Made by a program: the position numbers and the translations under genes. A stretch of DNA of 64,000 nucleotides from Arthrobacter sp. QXT-31 (lineage in GTDB: Bacteria > Actinomycetota > Actinomycetes > Actinomycetales > Micrococcaceae), in contig NZ_CP019304.1 of assembly GCF_001969265.1 (NCBI RefSeq), positions 3,658,001 through 3,722,000 of the forward strand. The letters are read 5' to 3'. This document shows, one piece after another, positions 18,496-27,694 of the stretch. Position 1 is the first letter of the stretch. Every line of letters starts with the position of its first letter. Below the pieces are notes generated by a model. The model was not told the origin of the DNA and did not search any database. It saw nothing but the letters and a program-made list of their open reading frames with translations.

Positions 18496-19268
18496 TTGTA
18501 GACCTCACTCCGCTGAATGATCCGGGGGCCGCTGTCCTTGGCATTGGTCGGCTCCTTGCTGAGCCACATCTTGGCGTACTCGGCAGCGAAGACGATTTTG
18601 GCCGCATCAACATCATTGACGGCGACGGTGAGCATGAGGGAGCCCGTAGGAAGCGTGGTGTCCTGGGGATCGGCAGCATTGGGGTCCGCGCTCGCAGTGG
18701 GTGCCGGCTGAGCGGTGGCAGCAGGCTGGGGTGCGCGCTGGACAGCAGTGACGAGGGCTTTGCGCACCGTCAACTTGGTGGCTTCTGCATCACTCTTGCC
18801 TTCCACGCCGCCCTTGTCGAGGCTGACGAAGACGCCCACATGGTCACCAGGAGCCAGCCGTCCACCAACGACACGATCCGGCTCGAGCTGGAAGGATACT
18901 TCCTGGAGGCCCGCCGGGATCTGTACTGAGCCTGCGGCCTTTACATTTTCGGGTGCAACGAGACGTTCGGAGACCAGCTGCTCGCCGGGTACCAGGTCTA
19001 CGGCGGCAACCTTGCCCTTGGAGGAATCCAGTGAATTGAGCGAGGATTCGGGAACAGCAGATGCAGGCAGCTGCTCGGTGACGAGGGAAGCGGCCATGGA
19101 TTCCACAGGCGTTCCCGCCGGGATAGCCGTCTTCACCACGAGGACTTCCACGGGCTCAAGGTTCTTGACGGCTCGCTGGTCTGCGCCCTGGGCATAATTG
19201 ATGACGAGCATGGCTCCCACGAGGGCGAGAACTACTGCTGCCGCGCCGGCCAACAACCGAGACTTCAC
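18492..19268 (-). CDS. cpaB: Flp pilus assembly protein CpaB/RcpC (locus 1)
   Basis: SAF-domain protein thought to sit at the cell-envelope side of the Tad apparatus. 258 aa: an N-terminal membrane anchor (residues 4-25, LLAGAAAVVLALVGAMLVI), then a SAF domain with VEVLVVKTAIPAGTPVE, and the RcpC-type region ending AAKIVFAAEYAKMWLSKEP. Actinobacteria lack an outer membrane like that of Gram-negatives, so it probably works at the cytoplasmic membrane or wall. It follows the TadG-like gene by 41 bases and overlaps cpaE by 4. The locus-2 copy (25803) is clearly homologous. Confidence 0.88.
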   Translation of the reverse strand: MKSRLLAGAAAVVLALVGAMLVINYAQGADQRAVKNLEPVEVLVVKTAIPAGTPVESMAASLVTEQLPASAVPESSLNSLDSSKGKVAAVDLVPGEQLVSERLVAPENVKAAGSVQIPAGLQEVSFQLEPDRVVGGRLAPGDHVGVFVSLDKGGVEGKSDAEATKLTVRKALVTAVQRAPQPAATAQPAPTASADPNAADPQDTTLPTGSLMLTVAVNDVDAAKIVFAAEYAKMWLSKEPTNAKDSGPRIIQRSEVYK

Positions 19269-19309
19269 GAACTGCTCCTGACGATCTTAGAGTCGCTTAA
19301 TTGCATGGT

Positions 19310-20335
19310 TTAGCTGGTAAGTTCCACGACCGTGGCACCATATGGGCTGACGGGTCCCAGCTTGTAGCCGTCGGCCAGGGAAACGTATTTAACGAATTTC
19401 CCGATAATTCCCCTGCAATCACCCTTACATTGCAGGTTCTTGTCAGCATTTGACGCGTTGTTGTATACCAAGGGGAGCTTGTCCGCGCCGCTGAAAGCCC
19501 AGCCCTCAACACTGAAGGAGGCGAATGCCAGCAGATCGTAGGAGGCGCCGGAACCTGTTCCGCTGACGTCCTCATAAACGGGCAGCAGCACGGTGACGGG
19601 TTTGCCGGCGCTCAGGTCTGTGGCCCACTTGTTCAGGATCCCGTCGCAATTCGAGGGACCATCATTGCCGGTGTCGCTGCCACTCTGGTTGATAGCTAGA
19701 TTAACCAAGCCACCGCACTGTCCGGTGCTTTGGACAATCCAGGCAAAGCCACCAGGGACAGTCTTTCCGGCAGGGCCAAGATTGCAATCGGTGTTTTTAT
19801 TGGACGTGTGGTTCTGCAACAACTGCGTGGCGCCGTCCACCATGCCTGAGACTTGGCAGACCGAAAAAGCCAAAGGGAAAGGGGTTATGCCCTCAACCGG
19901 GCTGCCCCACCTGACACTGGAGTTGGCATTCACCTCGGCGCTGGGGATACCCAGTACATTCGCAAAGAAGAGCGAGACTGAATTGGGAGCCCCGCCAATT
20001 TCTTTAGCCCCGGCAGCCACCGTGACAGTGCGGTTGACCTTGTCGAGCGCGACCGACTTTATGTTGCTGAGATTATCGACGGCGTTCTTGTTGGCCAGGT
20101 CTGCGGCCAGAGGAGAAGTAGCCGAGCAGTTGGTGTCTGATTCATTCTTGGCGCATTTCTGCGCCATCATGAGCGCGGCGGCGTCGGAGCCATTCTGCAG
20201 CTGAGCTCGCTCGGAATAGAGTCCTGCCACATCGATGGCTAGAGCTGCAAAACCCAGCAGCACTACCATCAGGATGGCAACGACGACGGCGATTCCGCCG
20301 CGTTCCCCGTCGTTGCCAGAAGCTAGCCGCCGCAC
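19310..20335 (-). CDS. TadG-like Flp pilus protein (locus 1)
   Basis: 341-aa secreted or membrane-anchored protein with an N-terminal TadG-type segment: ERGGIAVVVAILMVVLLGFA (11-30) followed by ALAIDVAGLYSERAQLQNGSDAAAL. The extracellular part contains several Cys residues. The GTG at 20335 is within the end of tadE and gives a 13-base overlap; the same 13-base overlap occurs in locus 2. The body of the gene is visibly richer in A/T than cpaF or tadB beside it. Minor pilin or assembly role is inferred from family and place. Confidence 0.82.
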   Translation of the reverse strand: MRRLASGNDGERGGIAVVVAILMVVLLGFAALAIDVAGLYSERAQLQNGSDAAALMMAQKCAKNESDTNCSATSPLAADLANKNAVDNLSNIKSVALDKVNRTVTVAAGAKEIGGAPNSVSLFFANVLGIPSAEVNANSSVRWGSPVEGITPFPLAFSVCQVSGMVDGATQLLQNHTSNKNTDCNLGPAGKTVPGGFAWIVQSTGQCGGLVNLAINQSGSDTGNDGPSNCDGILNKWATDLSAGKPVTVLLPVYEDVSGTGSGASYDLLAFASFSVEGWAFSGADKLPLVYNNASNADKNLQCKGDCRGIIGKFVKYVSLADGYKLGPVSPYGATVVELTS

Positions 20336-20697
20336 AGCATGGTTCCTCTCCCCGTCATAGCAAATGGGCCGGCGATGCCCGTCATAGTGCTGAGGTTGTA
20401 GCTGATGGTAACCGTCACTTGAGATCCGACCGTGCAGTTGGCAGCGCTGAAAGAAATGTTGCTGTCGGCTAAGGCGGGGCTCAGTTGAGCTGCGGCATTC
20501 TTGGCGGCCGTCTTGGCGCTGGCTTGGCTGTTGTTAATCGCCATCGCTCGGACGCTCTCGCGGGCCGAATTGGTCAAAGTGGTTTGCACGTTGTAAGCGC
20601 GCCCAAATTCCATGATGCCAAGCAGAATCATAATCAGAACGGGCGCCAGTATGGCGAACTCTACTGCCACAGCCCCGCGCTCTGATACTTGTGCCAT
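20323..20697 (-). CDS. tadE: TadE-like minor pilin (locus 1)
   Basis: Pseudopilin of the Tad system. From ATG 20697 the product is 124 aa and begins MAQVSERGAVAVEFAILAPV, with the prepilin-type G/AVAVEF site, followed by a long hydrophobic helix and a short extracellular part with two Cys residues, ending MLCGG. GAGG lies upstream of 20697. The frame is open to ATG 20727, but no ribosome binding site precedes that codon. TadE2 (27682) has the same plan, REKGAVAVEFAIILPVF. Confidence 0.86.
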   Translation of the reverse strand: MAQVSERGAVAVEFAILAPVLIMILLGIMEFGRAYNVQTTLTNSARESVRAMAINNSQASAKTAAKNAAAQLSPALADSNISFSAANCTVGSQVTVTISYNLSTMTGIAGPFAMTGRGTMLCGG

Positions 20698-20738
20698 TAG
20701 TTCATTCCTCGAATCCTTGAAATGCATGAACTAACAAG

Positions 20739-20775
20739 CGTGAGCAGGGCGGCTGTTCGCGTCGCCCTGCTCACG
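20739..20775 (-). terminator. Hairpin between Flp pilin and tadE (locus 1)
   Basis: Perfect 13-bp stem CGTGAGCAGGGCG / CGCCCTGCTCACG with an 11-base loop, 16 bases after the pilin stop. On the minus strand it is followed only by a weak T-rich stretch, so it may be a leaky terminator or an RNA end-protecting stem. Confidence 0.6.
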
Positions 20776-20791
20776 GCTCGCATGCCCTGAA

Positions 20792-21049
20792 CTAGCCAGC
20801 TGCAGGAGCTGCAGGAGCAGGCTTAGGAGTGCAGGTGCCATCGCCTGCCTTGGCGCCAGCAGCGTAGGTGCCCCCAGTGACGGAGCACTGGGTCTGGGTG
20901 AAAGTATCTTTCATGCCGCCGCCGAGCAGCGTTACGGCAACAATGATGACGACGGCGATCAGGGCGACCATGATGCCGTATTCAACCGCGGTGGCGCCGG
21001 TCTCGTCACGGCGGATGCGAATAGCAAACTTGTTGAGGAAAGAACGCAT
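20792..21049 (-). CDS. flp: Flp-family type IVb pilin (locus 1)
   Basis: 85-aa prepilin. Basic leader MRSFLNKFAIRIRRDE, cleavage context TG/ATAVEYGIMVALIA with the Glu-Tyr pair of Flp pilins, then a hydrophobic helix and a C-terminal domain with two Cys residues and a Pro/Ala tail (PKPAPAAPAAG). The tail is longer than in the locus-2 pilins. CAGGAG precedes the ATG. It opens the locus-1 operon, after the locus-2 terminator. It should be processed by the prepilin peptidase encoded at 28978. Confidence 0.92.
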   Translation of the reverse strand: MRSFLNKFAIRIRRDETGATAVEYGIMVALIAVVIIVAVTLLGGGMKDTFTQTQCSVTGGTYAAGAKAGDGTCTPKPAPAAPAAG

Positions 21050-21075
21050 TTTTTACTCCTGAGCGAGTGTTGGAA

Positions 21076-21094
21076 AGCTGGTCCATCACCAGCT
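21076..21094 (-). promoter_or_regulatory. 5' leader hairpin of the locus-1 pilin
   Basis: AGCTGGT-CCATC-ACCAGCT forms a 7-bp stem about 27 bases before the pilin start, in the 191-base space that must hold the locus-1 promoter. It may protect the abundant pilin mRNA. I could not place -35 and -10 boxes with confidence. Confidence 0.35.
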
Positions 21095-21240
21095 CTGTAA
21101 AAAAGTTAGCAACGGAATTTCGCCGAAAGTCCGTTCCTTGCCACATCCTGAGCCAACCCTGACCGTCCTGCGCATTTCCTGCGCTTGCCCTGTGCAAACC
21201 TTGAAGCTTGAAGCGTTCCGCACGCGAGGAGGACAGCAAA

Positions 21241-21273
21241 GGACCCCCTCGGTACTGGGATCCGAGGGGGTCC
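21241..21273 (-). terminator. Terminator ending the locus-2 tad operon
   Basis: 12-bp perfect stem GGACCCCCTCGG / CCGAGGGGGTCC with a 9-base loop. On the minus strand it is followed by TTTGCTG; on the plus strand by GGTCTTTT, so it could work both ways. It separates the two tad loci into independent operons. Confidence 0.7.
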
Positions 21274-21329
21274 GGTCTTTTGTGCGCCGGCTGACGCCGG
21301 GATTGCTTCGCTCTAGGGAAACTACCCCG

Positions 21330-22220
21330 TCACAATGTACCCATGAAGTTATTCATGACATTGATGGCCGCGGGACCGATTATCACCGTGAACAGAGCCG
21401 GCAGAATACAGAAGAGCAGAGGAAAGAGTACTTTCACCGGAAGTTTCATGGCCTTCTCCTCTGCCCGCTGGCGTCGCTTGACCCGCATCTGCTTGGCCTG
21501 GACGCGGAGTACAGACGCGATCGCAATGCCATACGTATCGGCCTGGACGATGGCCCGGACGAAACTGCGGAGGTCGGGTACCTCCACGCGTTGTGACATG
21601 GCGATGTACGATTCCTTGCGGCTACGGCCAGCCTGCATATCCTGAAGAGTCCGGACGATTTCCTCTGCCAGCGGACCTTTGCCGTTCTTGCCGATCCTTG
21701 CCATGGCCGCCTCAAAACCGAGCCCAGCCTCAACCGAAATGAGACATTGGTCCAGCATATTCGGGAGTTCAAGGGCTATCGTCGATTGCCGTTTCGCTCC
21801 TCGACCATGGACGAGGATGTCCGGGACCATGTAGAGCAGGGCCGTCACAAACAGAGACAACAGGAAGGTCCCGAGGGACGGCGAGCCCAGGAAGAACATC
21901 AGGCCGAAGAGTGCGGCCACGAGAGCTAAGGCGGGCTTAATAACAAGCAGCCGGGCAAGCGGCATGCCGGAAGGACGTCCAGCACGAGCGAGCAGCTTGT
22001 CGAGCCACGATATGTAGCCCTTAGGGGCCAGTCTTTCGCCGATTTCGACAAACCGTGCTGGCTGGGACTCAGCTGCGCGATTATTCTGGACGCCCTTGCT
22101 CCTGCGAATATTCAACCGAACAGCGGCGAGACCGGCACGGTCAACCGAAATGAGTGACCAAGCCAAGCCCGCTATGGGAACAACAACCATAGCCACGCTG
22201 AGCCACGCGATTACAGACAT
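21330..22220 (-). CDS. tadC: Tad platform protein TadC (locus 2)
   Basis: 296-aa type II secretion F-domain membrane protein. It shares with the locus-1 copy the blocks LISVEAGLGFEAAMARIGKN, VRTLQDMQAGRSRKESYIAM, VQADTYGIAIASVLRVQAKQ and the RVKRRQRAEEKAMKLPV segment before the C-terminal membrane helices. It starts 9 bases after tadB2 and is the last gene of locus 2. Third-position G/C is lower than in the locus-1 copy by eye. Role as for TadC of locus 1: half of the inner-membrane platform. Confidence 0.9.
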   Translation of the reverse strand: MSVIAWLSVAMVVVPIAGLAWSLISVDRAGLAAVRLNIRRSKGVQNNRAAESQPARFVEIGERLAPKGYISWLDKLLARAGRPSGMPLARLLVIKPALALVAALFGLMFFLGSPSLGTFLLSLFVTALLYMVPDILVHGRGAKRQSTIALELPNMLDQCLISVEAGLGFEAAMARIGKNGKGPLAEEIVRTLQDMQAGRSRKESYIAMSQRVEVPDLRSFVRAIVQADTYGIAIASVLRVQAKQMRVKRRQRAEEKAMKLPVKVLFPLLFCILPALFTVIIGPAAINVMNNFMGTL

Positions 22221-22229
22221 AGCATCCCC

Positions 22230-23177
22230 CTAGAATTTGATCTTGATGACGCGGCTGAGCCAGAAAGCGCCGAGTGCAAGTGACATGATGCCGCCGATGG
22301 CCATTGCCCAACCGAGGATATTGGTAAAAAGAACTCCGATGTAGCCGGGACTGGCTATTTGGAGAAAGACGAACATGCCGACCGGAAGCCCGATCAGGAT
22401 GTACGCAGACAATCTGCCTTCCGCGCTGAGCGCCCGAACCTGGCCCTTGATCTGCGCCCGTTCCCTGATTGTCTCGGCGACGTGGTCCAGGACCTCGGCT
22501 AGATCGCCACCGACTTCGCGATGAATTTCGATGGCCTGAGACGTCCACTCGAAGTCTTCGCATTTCAGCCGACGGGATGCATCGACGAGGGATTCCTTCA
22601 GATCGCGACCCAATCGATTCTCGGCGACGATGCGGGCAAATTCTTCGGAAGTTGGCGACTCGGCTTCTGTCGCTACAGCGTCGATAGAACGGAGCAAACT
22701 GTGGCCTGCTCGCAAGCCTCCAGAGAGCATCTGTAGGGTGTCCCCCAATTGCTGGTCAAAATTCGTTCGACGACGGGCCGTTAGTATCTTGACGGCGATC
22801 ATGAATCCGAAAGGCCCCGTAGCAAGCGCTAGGATTCCTATCAAGATCCCGCCCAGAACGAAACCGACGAGCCCGGCTGCCACCGAGACACAGAGAACGA
22901 GCAAATTGAAGTCCGCTCGCCGCATTTTGATTCCGGCTTGCTCCAAGGCGTCCCGCTTTCCGAAGTTCGCCTTGTCCCCAACTGCCCGATCCATCATTCC
23001 CGAAGCAGTATTCGCGACCTTGGAGAGAACGCTGGGTTCATCGACGGCGCCGGGCCGCCTGCGTGATAAAGCAATGCCTGTACGACGACCCGCGGGCAAG
23101 ACCACCACGGCAATGCCGATGGCGATAAAACATAGCCCCAGTCCTAGGGCCAGGAACAGCGGTCCCGAAGAGATCAT
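22230..23177 (-). CDS. tadB: Tad platform protein TadB (locus 2)
   Basis: 315-aa F-domain protein, paralogue of the gene at 14627. It has the blocks FDQQLGDTLQMLSGGLRAGHS, EDFEWTSQAIEIHREVGGDL and VLDHVAETIRERAQIKGQVR, with membrane segments at the N-terminus, centre and C-terminus. Its ATG overlaps the cpaF2 stop by 4 bases, whereas in locus 1 the same genes are 5 bases apart. Expected to form the platform with TadC2. Confidence 0.9.
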   Translation of the reverse strand: MISSGPLFLALGLGLCFIAIGIAVVVLPAGRRTGIALSRRRPGAVDEPSVLSKVANTASGMMDRAVGDKANFGKRDALEQAGIKMRRADFNLLVLCVSVAAGLVGFVLGGILIGILALATGPFGFMIAVKILTARRRTNFDQQLGDTLQMLSGGLRAGHSLLRSIDAVATEAESPTSEEFARIVAENRLGRDLKESLVDASRRLKCEDFEWTSQAIEIHREVGGDLAEVLDHVAETIRERAQIKGQVRALSAEGRLSAYILIGLPVGMFVFLQIASPGYIGVLFTNILGWAMAIGGIMSLALGAFWLSRVIKIKF

Positions 23178-24613
23178 CGGTAACCGCCTCCTCCGAAACT
23201 CGAACCGAAGACCGCAGGCGAGATTGGTATGCCAAGCTCGGCGAAACGATCCACAAAGCGGGGCCGCACCCCGGTTGGCACGGGCCTGCCCAGGAAACGG
23301 CCGTTGGCGTCCACGCCGGCACTGTAGTCAAAAACGAATGCGTCCTGGAGCGTAACAACGTCGCCTTCCATACCTTGGACCTCGGTGACATGCGTGATGC
23401 GCCGGGTGCCGTCCCGCAGCCTCGAGATTTGGACGATGAGATTAACTGCAGAACAAACCTGCTCCCTAATGGCCCGTAGGGGAAGATCCATGCCAGCCAT
23501 AAGGACCAGCGTCTCCAAGCGGGATATGGCGTCCCGCGGGCTGTTGGAGTGGACGGTCGAAATGGATCCGTCGTGCCCGGTGTTCATGGCTTGGAGCATG
23601 TCCAGGCATTCGCCACCACGCACTTCACCGACCACGATCCGGTCGGGGCGCATGCGCAGGGAGTTTCGTACGAGATCGCGGATGGAGATCTCGCCCTTAC
23701 CTTCGATGTTCCGGGGCCGACTTTCGAGCCGAACAACGTGGTCCTGTTGCAGCTGAAGCTCGACAGCGTCTTCAACCGTGATGATTCGCTCATCGGACGG
23801 AATGAACGAGCTCAAGACATTTAGCAGTGTTGTCTTTCCAGTACCGGTACCACCCGAAACGATGATGTTTAGCCGTGCGCGAACGCAGGCGTGGAGAAGT
23901 TCGGCCATTTCCGGGGACATTGTGCCCAGGGAAATCAAATTCTGGATCGTCAGTGGCGTGTGCCCGAATTTCCGGATCGTCAACGACGAACCGCCGACCG
24001 CGAGCGGCGGGATGATCGCATTGACGCGGGATCCATCGGCCAAACGGGCGTCAACCAATGGGGACGACTCATCGATCCTGCGCCCAACCTTGGAGACAAT
24101 GCGCTCAATGATTCGCCGCAAGTGCTCCTCGGAGGTGAACCGGACAGTGGTGGGGGACAACTTGCCTTCGCGCTCGACGTAGATCTTGTCGGGGCCATTG
24201 ACCATGACTTCAGTGATGCTCGGATCGTCCAGGAATCGCTGAAGCGGTCCGAGCCCGATCACGTCGTCGATGATTTCCTGGACCAAACGCGTTCGCTCGC
24301 CGGCCGACAGGGGGATTTCGTCCTCCTCGATGATGGTGCGGAGCTCGTCCTTCACATATTGGTGGAGTTCGAGTTCGTCCATGCTGGATTCTGTGATTCT
24401 TGATCCCATGCGTTCGTAAAGGGCTATGCTCGCCCGGTCCTTGACACCGGTCATGGCGTGGCTGGCATCACCGAAATGTGTGGGCATGTCCGCGACCATT
24501 GCGTTCGGAGAGGGGCTGGCGGCGCTCGCCCAAGGTCCTTCGTCAGGGACACTCCGAAGTGGCATCACGGGTTCCGTCCCGGAGACGGCCCCCAGCCGCT
24601 TTGACAGATTCAT
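23174..24613 (-). CDS. cpaF: Tad pilus assembly ATPase CpaF/TadA (locus 2)
   Basis: 479-aa secretion ATPase. Walker A VSGGTGTGKTTLLNVL, ERIITVEDAVELQLQQDH, MRPDRIVVGEVRGGECLDML and AMNTGHDGSISTVHSNSPRD are all intact. It is nearly colinear with locus-1 CpaF from residue 75 onward but lacks the long Ala/Pro-rich N-terminal extension. The ATG overlaps the cpaE2 stop by 4 bases. Two intact ATPases argue that both machines can be powered independently. Confidence 0.93.
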   Translation of the reverse strand: MNLSKRLGAVSGTEPVMPLRSVPDEGPWASAASPSPNAMVADMPTHFGDASHAMTGVKDRASIALYERMGSRITESSMDELELHQYVKDELRTIIEEDEIPLSAGERTRLVQEIIDDVIGLGPLQRFLDDPSITEVMVNGPDKIYVEREGKLSPTTVRFTSEEHLRRIIERIVSKVGRRIDESSPLVDARLADGSRVNAIIPPLAVGGSSLTIRKFGHTPLTIQNLISLGTMSPEMAELLHACVRARLNIIVSGGTGTGKTTLLNVLSSFIPSDERIITVEDAVELQLQQDHVVRLESRPRNIEGKGEISIRDLVRNSLRMRPDRIVVGEVRGGECLDMLQAMNTGHDGSISTVHSNSPRDAISRLETLVLMAGMDLPLRAIREQVCSAVNLIVQISRLRDGTRRITHVTEVQGMEGDVVTLQDAFVFDYSAGVDANGRFLGRPVPTGVRPRFVDRFAELGIPISPAVFGSSFGGGGYR

Positions 24614-25806
24614 GACACTACCGCCCTTCTGTGAAGTTTCTTGTGCGGGCGGTCATCCCAACCCGGTTGGAAGCGTTCAACCAACGATCGGAGGCCTTTC
24701 GCGGCGGGTTCCCTCGCACCTTCCTGCAGGAGCGGAACGCCCTTGTTCGTGGAGAATGGCAGGGTTCTGGACCGAGGCAAGGTAACGTCGACCGGACAGC
24801 CGATGGTTGCCTCAACGTCGTCTAACGAAAGGCCGCTCTTCCTGTCTGCGAAGTTGAGTACGACGTGGCGGGTACTCGGCACCAGCCCAACTTCATTCAG
24901 GATTCCCAAACCCGTCCTGAGACCGCGAATGCTTGGGATGTCCATTCCGCAGACCCAGACAGCATCGGTGGCACGGTCGAGTGTCGCCAGGACATGCTCT
25001 CCGAGGCCTGGAGCGGTATCAACCACAACGAACTCAAATTCGTTAGCCAGCTGATCAAGAAGGCGCCCCACTTGGTCACCGGAGATGTGTTCAATTTGAG
25101 CGGGATTGTGGGGAGCGCACAGTGCGTAGATACCTGCCGGGTGCACGGTCAGATAGGATTTCAGCACCATGCTGTCTTGGGCTGCTGCCCCCGTAACCGC
25201 GTCGGCGATAGTCTTTTCTGGTTCAAGCATGAGTCCCGAAGCGACGTCGCCGAACTGTAGATCCAAATCGACAATCACCACGCCCATCGTCGCGAACTTG
25301 CCGAGTCCAACAGCGATGTTGGTCGAAACGGTTGTTTTTCCCACTCCACCCTTCGGAGACATGACGGCGATGATTCTGCCGTTGTGCGCCTTACCCTCAA
25401 CGGAGGCGCCAAGCCCTCTGCGACGGCTTGCTGCTGCGAGGCTGGCCCGCTCCAGCAGAATCCGGATCGTGTCCACGTCGGCCTCGGGCGAAAGCAGGTC
25501 CCTGATGCCGGCCCGCATGGCGGGAAGAGCCACGTCTCCGCTCCCATTGGTGACCAGCACTACGCTGACTTCCGGATACTGAAGATCGAAGAGACTCGCC
25601 ATTTCGATGGCTGCTTCCACGTTGAGTCCCGGACCGAGGAGCAGTACCTCAACGAGCTCGCCTGTGAGCGTCCTGAGGATGTCGTCGGGGCTGGACGGAA
25701 GGTAGTCGGCCTGGATTGACTGCATTCCGCCATGCATGCCAACTGTCGCCTGGCGGACCCTATGCTCGAAGTCCGCGTCCGGGGTGATGGCCACGAAGCG
25801 GCTCAT
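24610..25806 (-). CDS. cpaE: Pilus localisation ATPase CpaE/TadZ (locus 2)
   Basis: 398-aa ParA/MinD-type ATPase from ATG 25806 (MSRFVAITPDADFEHRVRQA). Receiver-like N-terminal domain, then Walker A VMSPKGGVGKTTVSTNIAVG and IVDLDLQFGDVASGLMLEP. The open frame runs on to 25878, but those 24 extra residues come from antisense to cpaB2 and are not in the paralogue; ATG 25806 overlaps the cpaB2 stop as ATGA, as in locus 1. Expected to position the second Tad machine. Confidence 0.92.
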   Translation of the reverse strand: MSRFVAITPDADFEHRVRQATVGMHGGMQSIQADYLPSSPDDILRTLTGELVEVLLLGPGLNVEAAIEMASLFDLQYPEVSVVLVTNGSGDVALPAMRAGIRDLLSPEADVDTIRILLERASLAAASRRRGLGASVEGKAHNGRIIAVMSPKGGVGKTTVSTNIAVGLGKFATMGVVIVDLDLQFGDVASGLMLEPEKTIADAVTGAAAQDSMVLKSYLTVHPAGIYALCAPHNPAQIEHISGDQVGRLLDQLANEFEFVVVDTAPGLGEHVLATLDRATDAVWVCGMDIPSIRGLRTGLGILNEVGLVPSTRHVVLNFADRKSGLSLDDVEATIGCPVDVTLPRSRTLPFSTNKGVPLLQEGAREPAAKGLRSLVERFQPGWDDRPHKKLHRRAVVS

Positions 25807-26543
25807 CGGAACAGCTCCGCTTTCTTGATGTCGACCGGTGCACTTACTTTTGCCGTGGCAGGCTCCTTGGTCAGCCACAGATCGCCGTACTTAGCCGCGA
25901 AGACTATTTTTGCCGCGTCCAGATCGCTGCGGGCGAAGGTAACGATAAACGCTCCGTTGGGCAACTGAGTGTTGGCCTGAGCAGCAGGGTCTTGTGTAGT
26001 GGAGCTGGCCTTGGCCGGTGCCCGCTGCACGCTAGTCACCAGGACCTTATGGAATACCTGCCTGGCGGTGGGGTCAGAATCCGCGCCGGATTCAGCCATG
26101 ATGACCACGCCGACCGTATCGCCGGCCGCAAGGCGTCCGCCGACAACCCGCTGTGCGTCCAGTTGTACAGAAACTTCCTGCATTCCCTCAGGAACAGGCA
26201 CCGATCCCGGGGCAGCCAGGCTATCCGGGTCAACAAGACGGTTGCCGAGCAAGACTTCACCGGGCATAAGGGCCACGGAGGTGACCTTGCTGTCCAGCCC
26301 GTCGAGGCTTTTTAGGGCCCCGTTGGGGACTGAAGTCGCCGGCAGAGTCTTCAATTGCGTGGCGGTCTTAATCTGGTCTAGTTTTGCCCCCTCCGGGACC
26401 TGGTTCTTTACTACGAGAACTTCGACGGGTGCCAGGTCCTTTTGGGCCCTGGCCTCCGCGCCTTGAACATATGAGACGAGCAGGAGGCTGCCGACGACGG
26501 CGAGTACCAGTGCTACGATGCCTCCCAGTAGGCGAGTTTTCAC
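25803..26543 (-). CDS. cpaB: Flp pilus assembly protein CpaB/RcpC (locus 2)
   Basis: 246-aa SAF-domain protein with an N-terminal anchor (MKTRLLGGIVALVLAVVGSL), VEVLVVKNQVPEGAKLDQIK and a C-terminal DAAKIVFAAKYGDLWLTKEP that matches the locus-1 copy. The SAF region and the RVVGGRLAAGDTVGV block are shared. It starts 44 bases after the TadG-like gene. Function is inferred from the family and the conserved gene order. Confidence 0.88.
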   Translation of the reverse strand: MKTRLLGGIVALVLAVVGSLLLVSYVQGAEARAQKDLAPVEVLVVKNQVPEGAKLDQIKTATQLKTLPATSVPNGALKSLDGLDSKVTSVALMPGEVLLGNRLVDPDSLAAPGSVPVPEGMQEVSVQLDAQRVVGGRLAAGDTVGVVIMAESGADSDPTARQVFHKVLVTSVQRAPAKASSTTQDPAAQANTQLPNGAFIVTFARSDLDAAKIVFAAKYGDLWLTKEPATAKVSAPVDIKKAELFR

Positions 26544-26587
26544 TTCTTTCCCCTTAGATAGAGAATTGGTTAGTTGTGGTCGTTCGG

Positions 26588-27694
26588 CTAGTTGATAAGT
26601 TGGACGCCCGTAGCGCCGTACGTTGCTGGCCCACCTAGAGTGGCGGCTTCAGCAAGGGTTACTTTCTTGACGAAGGTTCCGTAGAGTCCTTCGTCACTGT
26701 TCTTCAAGTCGAGGCTCTCCTTCAGCTCTTGGGCGTCCGGCGTAAGGTACGAGGTTCCGCCGCCATTTAGATGCCATCCTTGGATGGAAATCTGAGCGAA
26801 GGCCTCAATCCTGAATGCCTTGCCGAACGGAGAATCTGCGCAGGGCCCCTCTGTTTCTCCGCCGCCGGCCGTGCCTTTTCCGCCGCCTTTGCCCTTTTCG
26901 CCGCCCTCGGTCTTTTCGGGACATGCCGTGTCAAAAATAGGAATGAGGACCTCGACCGTCTTGCCGGCCTCCAGGCTCACTTTCCAATCGGCCACCGTTT
27001 CGTCGCAGTCAGATTCAAAGCTGTTTCCAGTTCTCGCCTCGACCCATGGATTGGTGACATCGATGTGTACCTTGCAGCCGCCGTCGGCATCCTTTATCCA
27101 ACCGAAGCCGCCAGCGAGTTCATGTCCGGATGCTGATGAATGCTCGCATGCGTAGGCAGGATCGTCAGAGAGTGTTGATCCGTGAGTGGGAAAGAACTGC
27201 AGCCCCTTAAAGAAGGTCGGATCGGCCTCGCATTTCGAGAACGTCAACGGAACGCCGTCGGCTGCGCTATAGGCCCCGAACTGGGCTCTGGCGCTCGCGC
27301 GGATGTCAGAGGTGTCAATTCCCAGCACTCGGGCAAACACCAGGGAAAAGCGGTTGTTTCCCTCCGGATCCTGAGACTGCGTGGTGACGTCCACTATGCC
27401 GCCGCTCACTGTAGCCGTGAGAGCGTTGCTGTGGCCGTCCAAGGCATTGCCGTTGCCCATAATGCCGGCGGCCGCCTCTGGATCGGAACACTCGGGACCA
27501 GGCGTCTCGGCTGCACAGGACTGTGCAATGGCCAATGCCGACGCGTCCGCACCATTCTGGAGCTGGGCGTGCTCCGAGTACATGGTTGCCACATCCACGG
27601 CGAACGCTGCCATACCGAGGACGCCAACCATGAGCAGCGCTGTCATTGGTGCAATGGCGCCACGTTCCGGATCATCGCGCGCTAGCCGCCACAT
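26588..27694 (-). CDS. TadG-like Flp pilus protein (locus 2)
   Basis: 368-aa protein with the TadG-type N-terminus ERGAIAPMTALLMVGVLGMA followed by FAVDVATMYSEHAQLQNGAD, matching AIDVAGLYSERAQLQNGSD of locus 1. The external part is Cys-containing and has a low-complexity Gly/Glu/Lys insert near residue 270 (EGGEKGKGGGKGTAGGGETE) that locus 1 lacks. ATG 27694 overlaps tadE2 by 13 bases, exactly the arrangement of locus 1. Confidence 0.82.
   Translation of the reverse strand: MWRLARDDPERGAIAPMTALLMVGVLGMAAFAVDVATMYSEHAQLQNGADASALAIAQSCAAETPGPECSDPEAAAGIMGNGNALDGHSNALTATVSGGIVDVTTQSQDPEGNNRFSLVFARVLGIDTSDIRASARAQFGAYSAADGVPLTFSKCEADPTFFKGLQFFPTHGSTLSDDPAYACEHSSASGHELAGGFGWIKDADGGCKVHIDVTNPWVEARTGNSFESDCDETVADWKVSLEAGKTVEVLIPIFDTACPEKTEGGEKGKGGGKGTAGGGETEGPCADSPFGKAFRIEAFAQISIQGWHLNGGGTSYLTPDAQELKESLDLKNSDEGLYGTFVKKVTLAEAATLGGPATYGATGVQLIN

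Noticed and set aside
25807..25878. Longer N-terminus for CpaE of locus 2
   Set aside because: The 24 extra residues overlap cpaB2 and are missing in the paralogue; ATG 25806 forms the same ATGA overlap as in locus 1.
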